Positions 31,516 to 41,901 of a stretch of DNA of 44,748 bases are shown in pieces. This DNA comes from an uncultured Bacteroidales bacterium (GTDB lineage: Bacteria > Bacteroidota > Bacteroidia > Bacteroidales > Muribaculaceae), in NCBI GenBank assembly GCA_947570265.1, contig CANOUR010000011.1, forward strand, positions 1-44,748, given 5' to 3'. The notes beneath the pieces are model-generated. The model saw only the letters and a list, made by a program, of their open reading frames with translations, had not been told where the DNA came from and searched no databases. The translations under genes were made by a program, and so were the position numbers. The number at the start of each line of letters is the position of its first letter. The stretch's first letter is position 1.

Positions 31516-32643
31516 ATGAAATACTTTATTTCGGCCGGAGAGGCATCGGGCGACCTGCATGCGTCGCATCTGATGGCCGGGTTGCGCGATTTCGACCGCG
31601 AAGCCCGATTCGTTTTTCTTGGCGGTGACCTTATGGCTGAGGTGTCGGGCACAGCGCCGTTGATTCACTACCGCCGCATGGCCTACATGGGTTTCAGCGA
31701 GGTGATACGCCATCTGCCGGAGGTGACCGGAGCGCTCCGACGCGCCAAAGCAGCATTGAGAGAGGAACGTCCCGACGCGCTGATAGCTGTCGACTACCCG
31801 AGTTTCAATCTAAGACTGGCCCGCGAGGCAGTGAAGCTGGGTATACCGGTCTACTGGTTCATAGCCCCCAAGGTGTGGGCATGGAAAGAATGGCGGGTGA
31901 AAGATCTGCGACGACTGTGCCGCAGAGTGCTCTCGATCCTGCCGTTTGAGAAAGAGTGGTTTGCCACACGCGGCGTGGAGGTTGACTATGTGGGCAACCC
32001 GTCGGTCGACGAGACAGACCGGCAGCTTGCGTCGTGCCGCACCCGCGAAGAGATCATAGCCGACCACGACATCACACACCGTCCGCTGCTGCTGCTCGTG
32101 CCGGGAAGCCGCGAAGCTGAGATACGCAACAACCTGCCGGTGATGACGTCGGTGGCGCGCCGACGCCGCGACATGCAGGCTGTAGTGGCCGCCGCACCGG
32201 GAATCGCACCCGAGATATACCGTCGACACACCACCCTGCCTCTGATCGAGAACAGCACTCTCGAACTGATGGCACATGCCGACGCGGCACTGGTGACCTC
32301 GGGCACAGCAACCCTCGAGTGTGCCCTCGCAGGCACTCCCCAGGTGGTGATGTACCGCGCCAATGGCTCGCGGATCAGCTATGGACTGATGAAGCGGCTG
32401 CTGCACATCGACCACGTATCCCTGCCAAATCTCATTGCCGGACGCACCGTCGTGCCCGAGAAACTGCTGCACCACTGCACTCCGGCAGAGGTGAGCGAGG
32501 CTCTCGACAGCATAGTCAGCGGCGGGAAAGGACGTGAATCGCAATTGGCAGGATATATCGAGATGCGCCGGCGCCTGGGCAGCGGCGATGCCGCGGTCAA
32601 TGCCGCCCGCATAATAACCAAGGATTTAATTCAACACTCTTAA
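31516..32643 (+). CDS. lpxB: Lipid-A-disaccharide synthase
   Basis: A 375-residue GT19 glycosyltransferase joining UDP-2,3-diacylglucosamine and lipid X in lipid A synthesis at the inner membrane. Family marks: N-terminal YFISAGEASGDLHASHLM, VDYPSFNLRLA, WFIAPKVWAWKEWR, LLVPGSREAEI and ALVTSGTATLECALAGTPQVVMYR. The usual upstream partner surE is not in this window. Confidence 0.95.
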   Translation: MKYFISAGEASGDLHASHLMAGLRDFDREARFVFLGGDLMAEVSGTAPLIHYRRMAYMGFSEVIRHLPEVTGALRRAKAALREERPDALIAVDYPSFNLRLAREAVKLGIPVYWFIAPKVWAWKEWRVKDLRRLCRRVLSILPFEKEWFATRGVEVDYVGNPSVDETDRQLASCRTREEIIADHDITHRPLLLLVPGSREAEIRNNLPVMTSVARRRRDMQAVVAAAPGIAPEIYRRHTTLPLIENSTLELMAHADAALVTSGTATLECALAGTPQVVMYRANGSRISYGLMKRLLHIDHVSLPNLIAGRTVVPEKLLHHCTPAEVSEALDSIVSGGKGRESQLAGYIEMRRRLGSGDAAVNAARIITKDLIQHS

Positions 32644-32653
32644 AAGTGAGAAT

Positions 32654-33148
32654 ATGACTCCGAAAAAGATATTGTTCGTGTGTCTGGGCAACATTTGCCG
32701 GTCGCCGGCTGCCGAAGGCGTGATGCGCTCGCTTGTGGAGGAAGCCAGGCTCGAGAATATGATAGAAATCGATTCGGCCGGGACAGGACGCTATCACATA
32801 GGCGAACTGCCTGACAGGCGCATGCGCATGGCTGCCCGCCGCCGGGGAATCGAACTGACACATCATTGCCGTCAGGTGGAGACCGACGATTTCTCGCGCT
32901 TCGACCTGATTGTGGCCATGGACGAGAGCAATTACCGCAACCTGCGCGAGATGTCGCCATCGGTCGACGGCGACAGGCGCATCGTCAGGATGAGCGAGTG
33001 GTTCGGCACGTCAAACCGACGCATGCACAGCTATGTGCCCGATCCATATTATGAAGGCGCCGAAGGGTTTGAGCTGGTGCTCGACCTGCTGCAGGACGCC
33101 TGCCAGAATCTATTGAATGAATTGATTCAACCACACTCTGAGAAATGA
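32654..33148 (+). CDS. Low molecular weight protein-tyrosine phosphatase
   Basis: A 164-residue cytosolic phosphatase. The P-loop CLGNICRS (nucleophilic Cys and Arg of CX5R) lies near the N-terminus, and the catalytic acid is in DPYYEG near the C-terminus. It may dephosphorylate tyrosine kinases of capsule synthesis or small molecules; the context (lpxB, cdd) does not decide. It follows lpxB by ten bases and overlaps cdd by four (ATGA). Confidence 0.92.
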   Translation: MTPKKILFVCLGNICRSPAAEGVMRSLVEEARLENMIEIDSAGTGRYHIGELPDRRMRMAARRRGIELTHHCRQVETDDFSRFDLIVAMDESNYRNLREMSPSVDGDRRIVRMSEWFGTSNRRMHSYVPDPYYEGAEGFELVLDLLQDACQNLLNELIQPHSEK

Positions 33149-33618
33149 CTGATATGCAGATCGTGTGTCCGATACGCGTGGCACACTTCGACGAACTCAC
33201 ACCCGGGCAACAGGCTCTTGTGACCGCAGCACGCAGCGCCACCGGGCGCTCGTATGCACCCTACAGCAACTTTCATGTCGGCGCCGCACTGCTGCTCGAA
33301 AGCGGTGAAATAGTCACTGGCGCAAATCAGGAAAACGCCGCCACACCATCGAGCATGTGTGCTGAGCGAAGTGCCGTCTACTATGCCGGAGCGCAGCATC
33401 CGGGCGACCCGCTGCGTGCAATAGCCATTGCGGCATGCGACGAATCGGGCAACGAAGTGACCCAGCCGATATCGCCTTGCGGCGCATGCCGTCAGGCGCT
33501 TCTCGAATATGAAAAACTCGCGGGTGCCCCGGTGGAGGTGATGTTGGCCGGCAAGAATGAGATATACATCATTCCGTCGGTGAGATCACTCGTTCCACTG
33601 GCATTCACCGAGTTCTGA
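33145..33618 (+). CDS. cdd: Cytidine deaminase
   Basis: A 157-residue homotetrameric-type zinc enzyme deaminating cytidine and deoxycytidine in pyrimidine salvage. The zinc site is complete: CAERSA supplies Cys plus the catalytic Glu, and PCGACRQ supplies two cysteines. SYAPYSNFHVGAALL is the substrate segment. An internal ATG at 33154 is an alternative start. Its last 14 bases overlap the convergent mscS-like gene. Confidence 0.94.
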   Translation: MTDMQIVCPIRVAHFDELTPGQQALVTAARSATGRSYAPYSNFHVGAALLLESGEIVTGANQENAATPSSMCAERSAVYYAGAQHPGDPLRAIAIAACDESGNEVTQPISPCGACRQALLEYEKLAGAPVEVMLAGKNEIYIIPSVRSLVPLAFTEF

Positions 33619-34813
33619 GAGCGAGAATCGAATCGGCCGCCGGAGCCTGATAGACACGCAGCCCAAACTCGCCGACCATTGCTATGACATGATCGGTGAC
33701 ATCGGCCTGCACACGCTCGTAGTCGGCCCACGCCGTGCGGTCGGTGAACATGTATATCTCCACCGGAATGCCCTGAGGTGTGGGTTGCAGTTCGCGCACC
33801 ATCGAAAAGATGTAGCGTTCGTTCTCGCGATCGTTGACCGACGATGGCCAACGCTGCAGAGTCCATTCGAGCCAACGTCTGAAAACCGTCAGATTGACCT
33901 GACGGACCGATGTGTCGACACCCTCCATCCATGGCTCGGAGACCAAGCCCGACAGTTGATCGGCCGACATGAATCCCACGGAATCGGCGTCGATACAAAC
34001 CGAGCGCATGATGCGGCGCGCATTGAGCGACTGCATCGACTTCCAGTTTTGAAACGATTCGGTGAAAAGCGAATATGGGGGCACGGTGACAGTGGACATG
34101 TCGTAGTTGCGCACCTTAACGGTGGTCAGACCGACTTTCTCCACAATGCCGTTGATGCCGAACTTTGGAGCGCATATCCAATCGCCCGGGTGCACCATAT
34201 CATTGAGATTCAACTGAATCCCGGCCACGAATCCGAGAATGGTGTCGCGGAAGACGAGCATCAGCACCGCCGCTGATGCGCCAATGCCGCTGAGCACATA
34301 GAGCGGGCTGCGGTGGAACAGAATGCTGATGCCGATGACAATGCCGACCAACCATGTGAGCAGCTGCAATGTCTGGTTGAGATTGTAGAGCGCTCCGGCC
34401 TGATGTCGGTCGCGCTCATGAAAATAGCCATATGCTCCGGCTATGAGAGCGCATACGGTCGTGACCGCCGTAATGACCACAGCGAGCGCACACCCGTCGC
34501 TGACCCACGTGACAAGAGCGTCGTACTGCACCACAGCCACAGGCAGCGTGAAGCGCAGCAGCAATGCCGCTACGAGCATGATGGCGCGGCGCAACACCTT
34601 GGGTGAGAGCAAATGATCGTCGAGATGGGTAAGAGTGGAGCCGACCAGACGGGCGATGAGATTGCCAGCGATCCATCGCAGCAACTCCGACACCAACCAG
34701 GCCATGAGCAATGATGCCGCCACAAGCAATGCCGTGGAGATCCACGCCAGCTGAGAATCAGGCACGCCCGCGGCATAAAGCCACGAGCGTGTCAGTTGGG
34801 TCATGTTATTCAT
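33605..34813 (-). CDS. MscS-family mechanosensitive channel (YbdG-like)
   Basis: A 402-residue inner-membrane protein. Helices are visible at about 22-45, 70-95, 104-128 and 148-170, followed by the pore helix TM3 region and beta domain: GASAAVLMLVFRDTILGFVAGIQLNLNDMVHPGDWI, then GINGIVEKVGLTTVKVRNYDMSTVTVPP. This layout with a longer C-terminal cytoplasmic domain resembles the YbdG/MscM branch, which releases solutes on osmotic downshock. It follows cysS by six bases and ends convergently inside cdd. Confidence 0.88.
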   Translation of the reverse strand: MNNMTQLTRSWLYAAGVPDSQLAWISTALLVAASLLMAWLVSELLRWIAGNLIARLVGSTLTHLDDHLLSPKVLRRAIMLVAALLLRFTLPVAVVQYDALVTWVSDGCALAVVITAVTTVCALIAGAYGYFHERDRHQAGALYNLNQTLQLLTWLVGIVIGISILFHRSPLYVLSGIGASAAVLMLVFRDTILGFVAGIQLNLNDMVHPGDWICAPKFGINGIVEKVGLTTVKVRNYDMSTVTVPPYSLFTESFQNWKSMQSLNARRIMRSVCIDADSVGFMSADQLSGLVSEPWMEGVDTSVRQVNLTVFRRWLEWTLQRWPSSVNDRENERYIFSMVRELQPTPQGIPVEIYMFTDRTAWADYERVQADVTDHVIAMVGEFGLRVYQAPAADSILALRTR

Positions 34814-34819
34814 GAAACG

Positions 34820-36310
34820 TCAATTCTTCTTGATCGACCATTCAAAGCCATTCTTCGTGTCCTTGACATCGAAGCCTATGGCAGCCAAGCGGTCGCGAAT
34901 GAGATCGCTGGTAGCCCAGTCTTTTTCGGCCTTGGCTTTTGACCGCATCTCAAGCAGCAGGTCAACAGCATCCTCGAAAGGTTTGAGCGCACCTGCGTCG
35001 CCGCCATCAGCTCCGGCAGCCACTTCAGGACGCACGCCGAGCAGATCGACAAGCCATGTGTCGAAGAGTGCGCGCAACGCGTCGACATCGGCCTGCGACG
35101 CTTTCTGACGTCCGTCGGCTATGTTGTTGACCAGACGCAAGGCATCGAACAGCGTGGCTATCACCACCGGGGTGTTGAGATCGTCGTCCATAGCCTCGGT
35201 GCACCTGCGTGAGAGATCGGCGATCTCGTCTGCGAGCACCGGTTGGTCGGCGTTGGGCTTAAGGTCGAGCAGACGGCGATATCCGTCGGTCATGCGGCCG
35301 AGAGCCTTCTCGCTGGCCTGCAGAGCGGCATCGCTGAAATCGAGTGTGCCGCGGTAGTGAGCCTGGAGGATGAAAAACCTGATGGTCATGGGCGAGAAAG
35401 CCTGCGACAGCAACGGATGATCGCCCTTGAAGAATTGTTCGAGGGTGATGAAGTTGCCGAGCGACTTGCCCATCTTGCGGCCACCGATGGTGATCATGTT
35501 GTTGTGCATCCAGTAGTGGACGGCATCATGTCCGCTGTGGGCGACCGACTGCGCGATCTCACATTCATGGTGAGGGAACATCAGATCCATACCTCCGCCG
35601 TGAATGTCGAACGTGTCACCCAGATACTTGCGACCCATAGTGGAGCATTCGAGATGCCATCCGGGGAAACCCTCGCTCCAGGGCGACGGCCAGTGCATGA
35701 TATGCTCCGGCGCGGCTTTTTTCCAAAGGGCGAAGTCGGCAGGATGATGCTTCTCGCTCTGTCCGTCGAGCTCGCGCGTGGTGGCAAGCAACTCGTCGAT
35801 ATTACGCCCCGAAAGCTTGCCGTAGGGGTGATCGCGGTTGTAGCCGGGGACATCGAAATATACCGATCCGTCGCTCTCGTAGGCATAACCGCTTTTGAGT
35901 ATCTGCTTGATGAACTCGATCTGTTCGATTATATGCCCCGAGGCATGAGGTTCGATGGACGGGGGCAACACATTGAGCGCCTCCATGGCCTTGTGGTAGC
36001 GGTTGAGATAGAATTGCACCACCTCCATTGGCTCGAGTTGTTCGAGCCTGGCTTTCTTGGCCACTTTGTCCTCGCCTTCGTCAGCATCGTGCTCGAGATG
36101 GCCTACATCGGTGATATTGCGCACATAACGCACCTTGTAACCCTGATGGCGCAGATAGCGGAAGAGCAGGTCGAAGGTTATCGCCGGTCGCGCATGACCC
36201 AGATGCGGGTCGCCGTAGACGGTCGGGCCGCACACATACATCCCCACCATTCCTTCATGAATGGGGCGGAATGTTTCCTTAGTGCGGCTGAGCGTGTTGT
36301 AAATCAGCAT
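34820..36310 (-). CDS. cysS: Cysteinyl-tRNA synthetase
   Basis: A 496-residue class I synthetase. The signature HIGH appears as HLGH ([15 protein letters not shown]), zinc ligands include that cysteine plus the WHLECSTM and HHECEIAQ segments, and KMSKS appears as KMGKS ([12 protein letters not shown]). The typical mononucleotide length is slightly exceeded. It lies in the minus-strand operon between the DUF3467 gene and mscS. Confidence 0.96.
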   Translation of the reverse strand: MLIYNTLSRTKETFRPIHEGMVGMYVCGPTVYGDPHLGHARPAITFDLLFRYLRHQGYKVRYVRNITDVGHLEHDADEGEDKVAKKARLEQLEPMEVVQFYLNRYHKAMEALNVLPPSIEPHASGHIIEQIEFIKQILKSGYAYESDGSVYFDVPGYNRDHPYGKLSGRNIDELLATTRELDGQSEKHHPADFALWKKAAPEHIMHWPSPWSEGFPGWHLECSTMGRKYLGDTFDIHGGGMDLMFPHHECEIAQSVAHSGHDAVHYWMHNNMITIGGRKMGKSLGNFITLEQFFKGDHPLLSQAFSPMTIRFFILQAHYRGTLDFSDAALQASEKALGRMTDGYRRLLDLKPNADQPVLADEIADLSRRCTEAMDDDLNTPVVIATLFDALRLVNNIADGRQKASQADVDALRALFDTWLVDLLGVRPEVAAGADGGDAGALKPFEDAVDLLLEMRSKAKAEKDWATSDLIRDRLAAIGFDVKDTKNGFEWSIKKN

Positions 36311-36342
36311 AATTGAGGCTTAGAGCTTGTTTGGGGAACAGT

Positions 36343-36666
36343 TTAAGCCTTGCCTCCGGTGAGGAACGGGTTGGGGATTTCGCCTTTGGGAGCATTCTTG
36401 GGCATCTTGCGCTCGATCTCACCGAAAGTAGCCTCATATTTCTTGAGATTGTCGGTGAGAGCGAAAAGGAGGTTCTTGGCGTTCTCGGGAGTCATGATGA
36501 TACGGCTCTGCACCTTTGCCTGAGGCATATTGGGTGCGACAGTGATGAAGTCGATGAAAAATTCGTTGGGCGAGTGGCTGATCACAGCGAGGTTGCTGTA
36601 GTGTCCGTTTGCCACTTCGGGTGTGAGCTCGATCTTTATCTCGTTTTTCTTCTGGTTGTTGTCCAT
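36343..36666 (-). CDS. DUF3467 domain protein
   Basis: A 107-residue protein (KIELTPEVANGHYSNLAVISHSPNEFFIDFI, then QSRIIMTPENAKNLLFALTDNLKKYE) that is a typical complete DUF3467, with no known biochemical role. The core may form a small beta-sandwich. It stands 9 bases downstream of the NigD-like gene and upstream of cysS. Confidence 0.88.
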   Translation of the reverse strand: MDNNQKKNEIKIELTPEVANGHYSNLAVISHSPNEFFIDFITVAPNMPQAKVQSRIIMTPENAKNLLFALTDNLKKYEATFGEIERKMPKNAPKGEIPNPFLTGGKA

Positions 36667-36675
36667 GATCTTAAA

Positions 36676-37341
36676 TTATTTAGTTATTGGATTTTTAAAT
36701 GTGAATGTTTTCAGTGATGGTATGTTGGCATTCGCCACATTGACGGCCGCAGCCTCAACACCGGGTGTGTGCCAAAGACGGCCGATATCGAACGACGCGT
36801 AATACATGCGGCTGAATGTGGCATCGGCCTCGACCCCATGTGGCAGACGGTGGTCGAGATAGAGCTGCGCCACAGGTGTAGCGAGGCTTGCCGAATCGAG
36901 CGTCAGGGCAAATGTGCGAGGTTCGTTGATATAGGGTAAACGCAACCTCACATCGACATATTGTCCCGACTGCCACATTGCCACGATCCACACGCTGTCG
37001 CGATCCCATCCGCCGGGAATGCCCGGCGCTCCGTGCAGGCCGCCGGAATTGATGGCCCACATGCCACGCAAGTCGATAAACCCCGGCTGGTCTCCGCTGC
37101 TGTAGGCTATGAGCACACGGTCGCCCGCTTTGGCCGAGGTTGTGGCGGCCGCTTCTGCGGCTTGCAGCTCTGCAGGCGAGTCTGAATCAGACCCGTAAAG
37201 CAGAAAGCGTGCCGTCGGGTCATTGCCGGCAAACGTGACGATATCATAACTCAGCATTTCAACCGGCCCATCGACAGTGTCGGCGTTGATGCAGCCCGCA
37301 AACAGCACCACACAAAGCGATATGACGGCCAAGAATCTCAT
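36676..37341 (-). CDS. NigD-like lipoprotein
   Basis: A 221-residue exported lipoprotein: signal peptide [17 protein letters not shown] with the lipobox ending in Cys16/17. The middle contains the NigD-type pattern [27 protein letters not shown], an OB-like region in the Bacteroidetes NigD1/NigD2 family originally named next to a bacteriocin-like gene. Function is not established. Its start overlaps lolD by four bases (ATGA), and its C-terminal half ([25 protein letters not shown]) matches the family's beta domain. Assignment to NigD is by pattern only. Confidence 0.68.
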   Translation of the reverse strand: MRFLAVISLCVVLFAGCINADTVDGPVEMLSYDIVTFAGNDPTARFLLYGSDSDSPAELQAAEAAATTSAKAGDRVLIAYSSGDQPGFIDLRGMWAINSGGLHGAPGIPGGWDRDSVWIVAMWQSGQYVDVRLRLPYINEPRTFALTLDSASLATPVAQLYLDHRLPHGVEADATFSRMYYASFDIGRLWHTPGVEAAAVNVANANIPSLKTFTFKNPITK

Positions 37342-38009
37342 TGCATTGAACTGCCTATGTGTTCGACCATGCCGTCGCGCAGATGAATGACCCGGTGTGC
37401 TCCGGCGGCGAGGCTCTCGTCGTGGGTGACGATCACGAATGTCTGTCCTTTGTCGCGGTTGAGATCGAGAAACAGACGGTGCATGTCGTTGCGGTTGTGA
37501 CTGTCGAGACTACCTGTCGGCTCATCGGCGAGCACTACGGCAGGCGAGTTGACAAGCGCCCTGGCCACGGCCGCTCTCTGGCGTTCGCCACCCGACAGCT
37601 CCGATGGCTTGTGAGACGCACGGTCGGCCAATCCGAGATATTCTATAAGCTCCATTGCGCGACGCATCGATTCGCCACGGCTTTGTCCGCCGATGAGCGC
37701 CGGCATCATCACATTCTCGAGCATTGTGAACTCGGGCAACAGCTGATGAAACTGGAAGATGAAGCCAATGCGGGCGTTGCGGAAAGCTGCCAGACGACGC
37801 TCACCGAGACGTGTGACGTCACATCCGTCGATCTTCACCGTGCCGCTGTCGGGGCGTTCGAGTGTGCCGATGATCTGCAACAAGGTTGTCTTTCCCGCTC
37901 CGCTGGGTCCGACCACAGCCACGATCTCGCCACGCGGGATGTCGATGCTCACTTGACGGAGCACCTGAAGTTTGTCGTAGCTTTTCGATATGTCACGAAC
38001 CTCGATCAT
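37338..38009 (-). CDS. lolD: LolD-like lipoprotein-release ABC transporter ATPase
   Basis: A 223-residue ATPase with Walker [11 protein letters not shown]-loop [16 protein letters not shown], signature LSGGERQR, Walker [10 protein letters not shown] and switch histidine VTHDESL. The [21 protein letters not shown] segment is characteristic of LolD, which powers LolCE release of lipoproteins to the outer membrane. The permease genes are not nearby. Overlapping a lipoprotein gene (NigD-like) is suggestive but not proof of partnership. It starts 11 bases after pfkA. Confidence 0.88.
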   Translation of the reverse strand: MIEVRDISKSYDKLQVLRQVSIDIPRGEIVAVVGPSGAGKTTLLQIIGTLERPDSGTVKIDGCDVTRLGERRLAAFRNARIGFIFQFHQLLPEFTMLENVMMPALIGGQSRGESMRRAMELIEYLGLADRASHKPSELSGGERQRAAVARALVNSPAVVLADEPTGSLDSHNRNDMHRLFLDLNRDKGQTFVIVTHDESLAAGAHRVIHLRDGMVEHIGSSMQ

Positions 38010-38020
38010 TGACAGAAATA

Positions 38021-39001
38021 TCAGATTGACAGACGACGCAGCGTGTCGAGCAACTCGCGGTTGATCGGCTTGTCGTTTTTGATGGCTTTGGAAAATGGCA
38101 CATACACGATCTCGTCGTTGCGGATGCCGATCATCACATTGCGCTGATCTTCGAGCAAGGCGTCGATGGCAGCCGCGCCCATGCGTGAGGCAAGTATGCG
38201 GTCATGCGCCGTGGGCGATCCGCCACGCTGCAGGTGTCCGAGGATCGACACTCTGACATCATATCCGGGATACTCTTTCTCCACGCGTTCGGCCAGTCCC
38301 ATCGCGCCTCCTGTCACAGGGCTTTCGGCCACGAGCACAATCGATGAATTTTTGCTCTTGCGGAAACCGTTCTGTATCAGCTCGGCCAACTGGTCGACCT
38401 TGGTGGATATCTCGGGGATTATGGCAGCCTCCGCTCCACTCGCTATAGCTCCGTTGAGAGCAAGGAAACCGGCGTCGCGACCCATCACCTCGATAAAAAA
38501 CAAACGTTCGTGGCTGGTGGCTGTGTCGCGGATCTTATCGACGCAATCCATGATGGTGTTGAGCGCCGTGTCATATCCGATAGTTGTGTCGGTGCCGAAA
38601 AGATCATTGTCGATCGTGCCCGGCAAACCGATAATCGGGAAATTGAATTCATTGGCAAAAACGCGCGCGCCGGTCAGTGAGCCGTCGCCGCCGATCACCA
38701 CCAGCGCATCGATTTCGTGGCGGCGCAGGTTGTCGTAGGCGAGCTGACGGCCTTCGGGGGTTGTGAATTCCTTGCATCGCGCCGTTTTCAGTATGGTGCC
38801 GCCTGCCTGTATGATATTGCTCACATTCTGAGTCTTGAACTCGACAATCTCATCAGTGATCATACCACGGTAGCCACGGTATATGCCTTTGACTTTCAAT
38901 CCACTGAAAATAGCCGACCGGGTGACAGCTCGTATGGCCGCGTTCATGCCTGGAGCATCACCGCCTGACGTGAGTATGCCTACGCATTTGATTTGTGCCA
39001 T
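38021..39001 (-). CDS. pfkA: ATP-dependent 6-phosphofructokinase
   Basis: A 326-residue glycolytic enzyme. The nucleotide and substrate motifs are complete: [37 protein letters not shown] (catalytic Asp) and [12 protein letters not shown], then ILGHLQRGG. It heads the operon pfkA-lolD-nigD-DUF3467-cysS-mscS. A -7 box lies at 39030-39037. Confidence 0.95.
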   Translation of the reverse strand: MAQIKCVGILTSGGDAPGMNAAIRAVTRSAIFSGLKVKGIYRGYRGMITDEIVEFKTQNVSNIIQAGGTILKTARCKEFTTPEGRQLAYDNLRRHEIDALVVIGGDGSLTGARVFANEFNFPIIGLPGTIDNDLFGTDTTIGYDTALNTIMDCVDKIRDTATSHERLFFIEVMGRDAGFLALNGAIASGAEAAIIPEISTKVDQLAELIQNGFRKSKNSSIVLVAESPVTGGAMGLAERVEKEYPGYDVRVSILGHLQRGGSPTAHDRILASRMGAAAIDALLEDQRNVMIGIRNDEIVYVPFSKAIKNDKPINRELLDTLRRLSI

Positions 39002-39029
39002 GAATCTATTCTTTTTTACTTTAGAACCG

Positions 39030-39037
39030 CAAACTTA
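39030..39037 (-). promoter_or_regulatory. -7 box of the pfkA operon
   Basis: Reads TAAGTTTG on the minus strand, 28 bases upstream of the pfkA ATG and just beyond the oxalate operon terminator. Confidence 0.6.
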
Positions 39038-39046
39038 CAAAAAAAA

Positions 39047-39082
39047 TCGCTAACCGCAGAGCCTACGGCTCGCGGTCAGCGA
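39047..39082 (-). terminator. Intrinsic terminator of the frc-oxc-AEC operon
   Basis: A long stem with one mismatch: TCGCT-A-ACCGC then GAGCC on the left, and GGCTC, GCGGT-C-AGCGA on the right. On the minus strand it is followed directly by eight T residues (plus 39039-39046), the clearest intrinsic terminator in the window. It separates the oxalate operon from pfkA. Confidence 0.85.
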
Positions 39083-39108
39083 AATAATTATTACTCCCTG
39101 AGTGTTGA

Positions 39109-40074
39109 TCAGAACATCTTCAGCGCCACGTCAGTGAGCCATATCCACAGAGGACAGAATCCGACGAACAGAATCACACTCAGTGTGAGCGACGATGTGC
39201 CGGTGGCGACATATGTGTCGTATTCGTCGGCGATGATGATTCCCGAGAATGCCGGTGGCAGCGCGGCTGCAACCACGAGCATCTTCAGATTGAATGGATC
39301 CATGTGCCATACAAGTCCGAGAATCAGCACAACCAGAGGCATAAGCACCATCTTCATTATCGAGCCGAGGATCACCTGCCAGTTGATCGTGATCTTTATG
39401 GCCGACAGTGTGATGCCTGCCGAGAAGACCGCCATGGAGGCGTTGGCCTTTGCGATGAGATCGAATGATGGACTTGCCCATGCCGGCCAGCGTAAGCCAC
39501 AGAGCACAAGGATCACCGCCAGGATAGGCGCCCAGGCTACAGGCTGGGCAAGAGCGTGGAGCACCGGCTTCCATGCACTTTCTTTCTTGCCCTGCCCGGG
39601 CTGCTTTTCGAGCGAAGCGTTCATCAGCGACAATCCTACAGGAATACCGACGGCGTTGACAACGATGCCGACAATAGCTACCACGAGGGCGACGGCCGGA
39701 GTAGTGCCGAAGATAGGCTCGAGAACGGCAAAACCAAGGAAGCCGATGGTAGGCGAGCCGCTGATAAGAGCCGACACGGCGGCATCAGCTCCGGTGTTTT
39801 TCTTGAAGCAATAGCGGAACACGAAGTAGACCAGCATGAAGCATGCCATGATGCCGACAAGCGACACAAGCGTAAGCTTCAGGTCTTTGGCAAGATCCTC
39901 GCGGCTTGCCTGCACAATCGACACAAACAGAGCCGCAGGGAGGGCATAATCGAGCACCACCTTATTGAACTTCTTGGCATCGTCACCGGAAAAAATGCCT
40001 TTCTTTCCCGAAATGTATCCGGCAAGCATCACAACGACGATCGGGACAATCGCATATAGGATAATATGTAGCAT
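39109..40074 (-). CDS. AEC-family (auxin efflux carrier-type) transporter, candidate oxalate/formate carrier
   Basis: A 321-residue membrane protein with about ten helices, opening MLHIILYAIVPIVVVMLAGYISGKKG and containing the conserved SGSPTIGFLGFAVLEPIFG and the central polar breaks of the family. It is the last gene of the frc-oxc operon, 48 bases after oxc. E. coli has the same order in yfdW (Frc), yfdU (Oxc), yfdV (AEC protein), which supports a role in moving oxalate, formate or a related acid. Family members also carry malonate or auxin-like acids, so the substrate is inferred from context. No OxlT-type antiporter is present in the operon. Confidence 0.85.
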   Translation of the reverse strand: MLHIILYAIVPIVVVMLAGYISGKKGIFSGDDAKKFNKVVLDYALPAALFVSIVQASREDLAKDLKLTLVSLVGIMACFMLVYFVFRYCFKKNTGADAAVSALISGSPTIGFLGFAVLEPIFGTTPAVALVVAIVGIVVNAVGIPVGLSLMNASLEKQPGQGKKESAWKPVLHALAQPVAWAPILAVILVLCGLRWPAWASPSFDLIAKANASMAVFSAGITLSAIKITINWQVILGSIMKMVLMPLVVLILGLVWHMDPFNLKMLVVAAALPPAFSGIIIADEYDTYVATGTSSLTLSVILFVGFCPLWIWLTDVALKMF

Positions 40075-40122
40075 GAGAACGAGTGTTTAAACGTGAAACT
40101 TTTTTACGTATCTCCCTCCCTT

Positions 40123-41862
40123 CTACACGGTGTAGTCGATAAGGGGGGTAGGATTGAGATAGCCGATGTGGCCACTCTCCTTGCCGGAATCGGCCGCAAG
40201 CTGCACGTCGATCAGACACGGTTTTTTAGATGCGATGGCCTCTGTAAGCGCCTGTGTGAGCTGAGACGGAGTGGTGACATAATATGTCTGTGCTCCGAAT
40301 GCGTCACCGAGTTTGTCGTAACGGGCGCTGACATCAAGGGTGGTCGGTGCGGGCGCATCGCCTCCGGACGGGTTCACACCTACACCGTTATAGATGCCTC
40401 CGTTGTTGAATATCACCACAGTGCATGGAAGCTTATAGCGACAGATGGTGGAGAAGTCCATTCCAGAGAATCCGAACGCCGAATCGCCTTCGACTGCGAC
40501 AACACTTTTTCCGGTAGCCACGGCGGCACCTATGGCCGAACCCATGCCCATGCCCATGATGGCCCATGTGGCACAATCGACGCGGTGGCGCGGAAGTGAC
40601 ATGTCAACGGCATCACGGGTGTCATCGAGCGTGTTGGCTCCCTCATTGATCAGAATCACGTCGGGATTAGCCTCGAGCACCGGTTTGATAGCCCCGATGG
40701 CAGTCCAATGGTTCATCGGACTGGCGGTGGCAGCTGCTTTCAGACGCTCAGCAAACTTACCGTTCTTAACCGCAGTCTCACTCTGAAGCGATTTGAGCCA
40801 GTCAGGATCTGTCGACATAGTCTTGCCCTTAAGTCCGGCCAGAATAGCGTCGAGCGCCAGCCCCATATCGCCCACCACGGGAGCCGCAACCGGGACATTT
40901 CGGTCGATCTCCGTGGGTTCGACGTCAAGCTGAATGAATTTCATTGCCGGATTCCACTTTCCTTTGCCAAACTGCAGCATCCAGTTGATTCTCGCACCGA
41001 TCACCATCACCACGTCGGCGTTTTTCATGATCGTGCTGCGGCATGATAGCGCGCTGAGCGGGCCGGCATCGGGCATGAGACCTTTTGCCATCGACATTGC
41101 AAGATAGGGGATCTTGTATGTCTCGACAAGCTCTTTGATGCGATCATCGACCTGAGCATAGGCAGCACCTTTGCCAAGGAGTATGGCCGGTCGCTTGGCC
41201 GACAGCAGCGTGGCGACAGCGCGGTCAACAGCTTGCTGAGACGGAGCTACCGGAGCATAGAGATCGACCGGAGAATAGTAAAGCGCCTCGGCATCCTTGG
41301 CATCCATCACCTCGGCGAGCGCCGGAGTGGTCATGTCGATATAGACACCGCCGGGACGTCCGCTGACTGCCGCACGATAGGCTCGCGCCACTGCCGAGGG
41401 GATATCCTTTGCATGGCTGCAACGGAAAGCGGCCTTTACGAGCGGACGAGCTGTGTTGAGCTGATCAAGCTGCTCATATGTACCCATATCCATATCGACC
41501 ATAGTGGGATCGCTCGCGCCTGAAATCTGTATCATCGGGTAGCAGTTTACAGTTGCATTTGCAGTAGCCGTCAGACCGTTCATGAATCCGAGCGACGACA
41601 CCGTCAACAACACACCGGGTCGGCGTGTGAGATAGCCGTGGGTGGCAGCCGCCATACCTGCCTGCTGTTCAAAACGGAAACCATAGTAATTCATGCCTAT
41701 TTTCTGCATTGCGTAGGCCACCTCGGTGACCGGAATGCCGACAAGGCCATAGACATCCATCAGACCAAGACGCTTGAGCGACTCGGCAAGGATGTACATG
41801 CCCGTCACCTGCTCCGGGAAATGGGGAGCAGGCTGGGCACCGTTTGTTTTATCTGTTGTCAT
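40123..41862 (-). CDS. oxc: Oxalyl-CoA decarboxylase
   Basis: A 579-residue ThDP enzyme converting oxalyl-CoA to formyl-CoA and CO2. N-terminal Glu region FRFEQQAGMAAATHGYLT and the Oxc-typical GLVGIPVTEVA, SLGFMNGLTATANATVNCYPMIQISGAS are visible. The C-terminal ThDP/Mg motif GDSAFGFSGMDF ends in NNGGIYNG. The size matches characterised enzymes (about 565-570). It follows frc by 39 bases in the same operon and supplies the proton-consuming step of oxalate catabolism. Confidence 0.95.
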   Translation of the reverse strand: MTTDKTNGAQPAPHFPEQVTGMYILAESLKRLGLMDVYGLVGIPVTEVAYAMQKIGMNYYGFRFEQQAGMAAATHGYLTRRPGVLLTVSSLGFMNGLTATANATVNCYPMIQISGASDPTMVDMDMGTYEQLDQLNTARPLVKAAFRCSHAKDIPSAVARAYRAAVSGRPGGVYIDMTTPALAEVMDAKDAEALYYSPVDLYAPVAPSQQAVDRAVATLLSAKRPAILLGKGAAYAQVDDRIKELVETYKIPYLAMSMAKGLMPDAGPLSALSCRSTIMKNADVVMVIGARINWMLQFGKGKWNPAMKFIQLDVEPTEIDRNVPVAAPVVGDMGLALDAILAGLKGKTMSTDPDWLKSLQSETAVKNGKFAERLKAAATASPMNHWTAIGAIKPVLEANPDVILINEGANTLDDTRDAVDMSLPRHRVDCATWAIMGMGMGSAIGAAVATGKSVVAVEGDSAFGFSGMDFSTICRYKLPCTVVIFNNGGIYNGVGVNPSGGDAPAPTTLDVSARYDKLGDAFGAQTYYVTTPSQLTQALTEAIASKKPCLIDVQLAADSGKESGHIGYLNPTPLIDYTV

Positions 41863-41901
41863 GATCTAATTGCCAGTTGTAAAGTGAAGAAAAACAGAGT
41901 G

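Noticed and set aside
35243-36316. Long open frame (357 codons) on the plus strand across cysS
   Set aside because: It is antisense to an intact cysteinyl-tRNA synthetase and has no recognisable domain.
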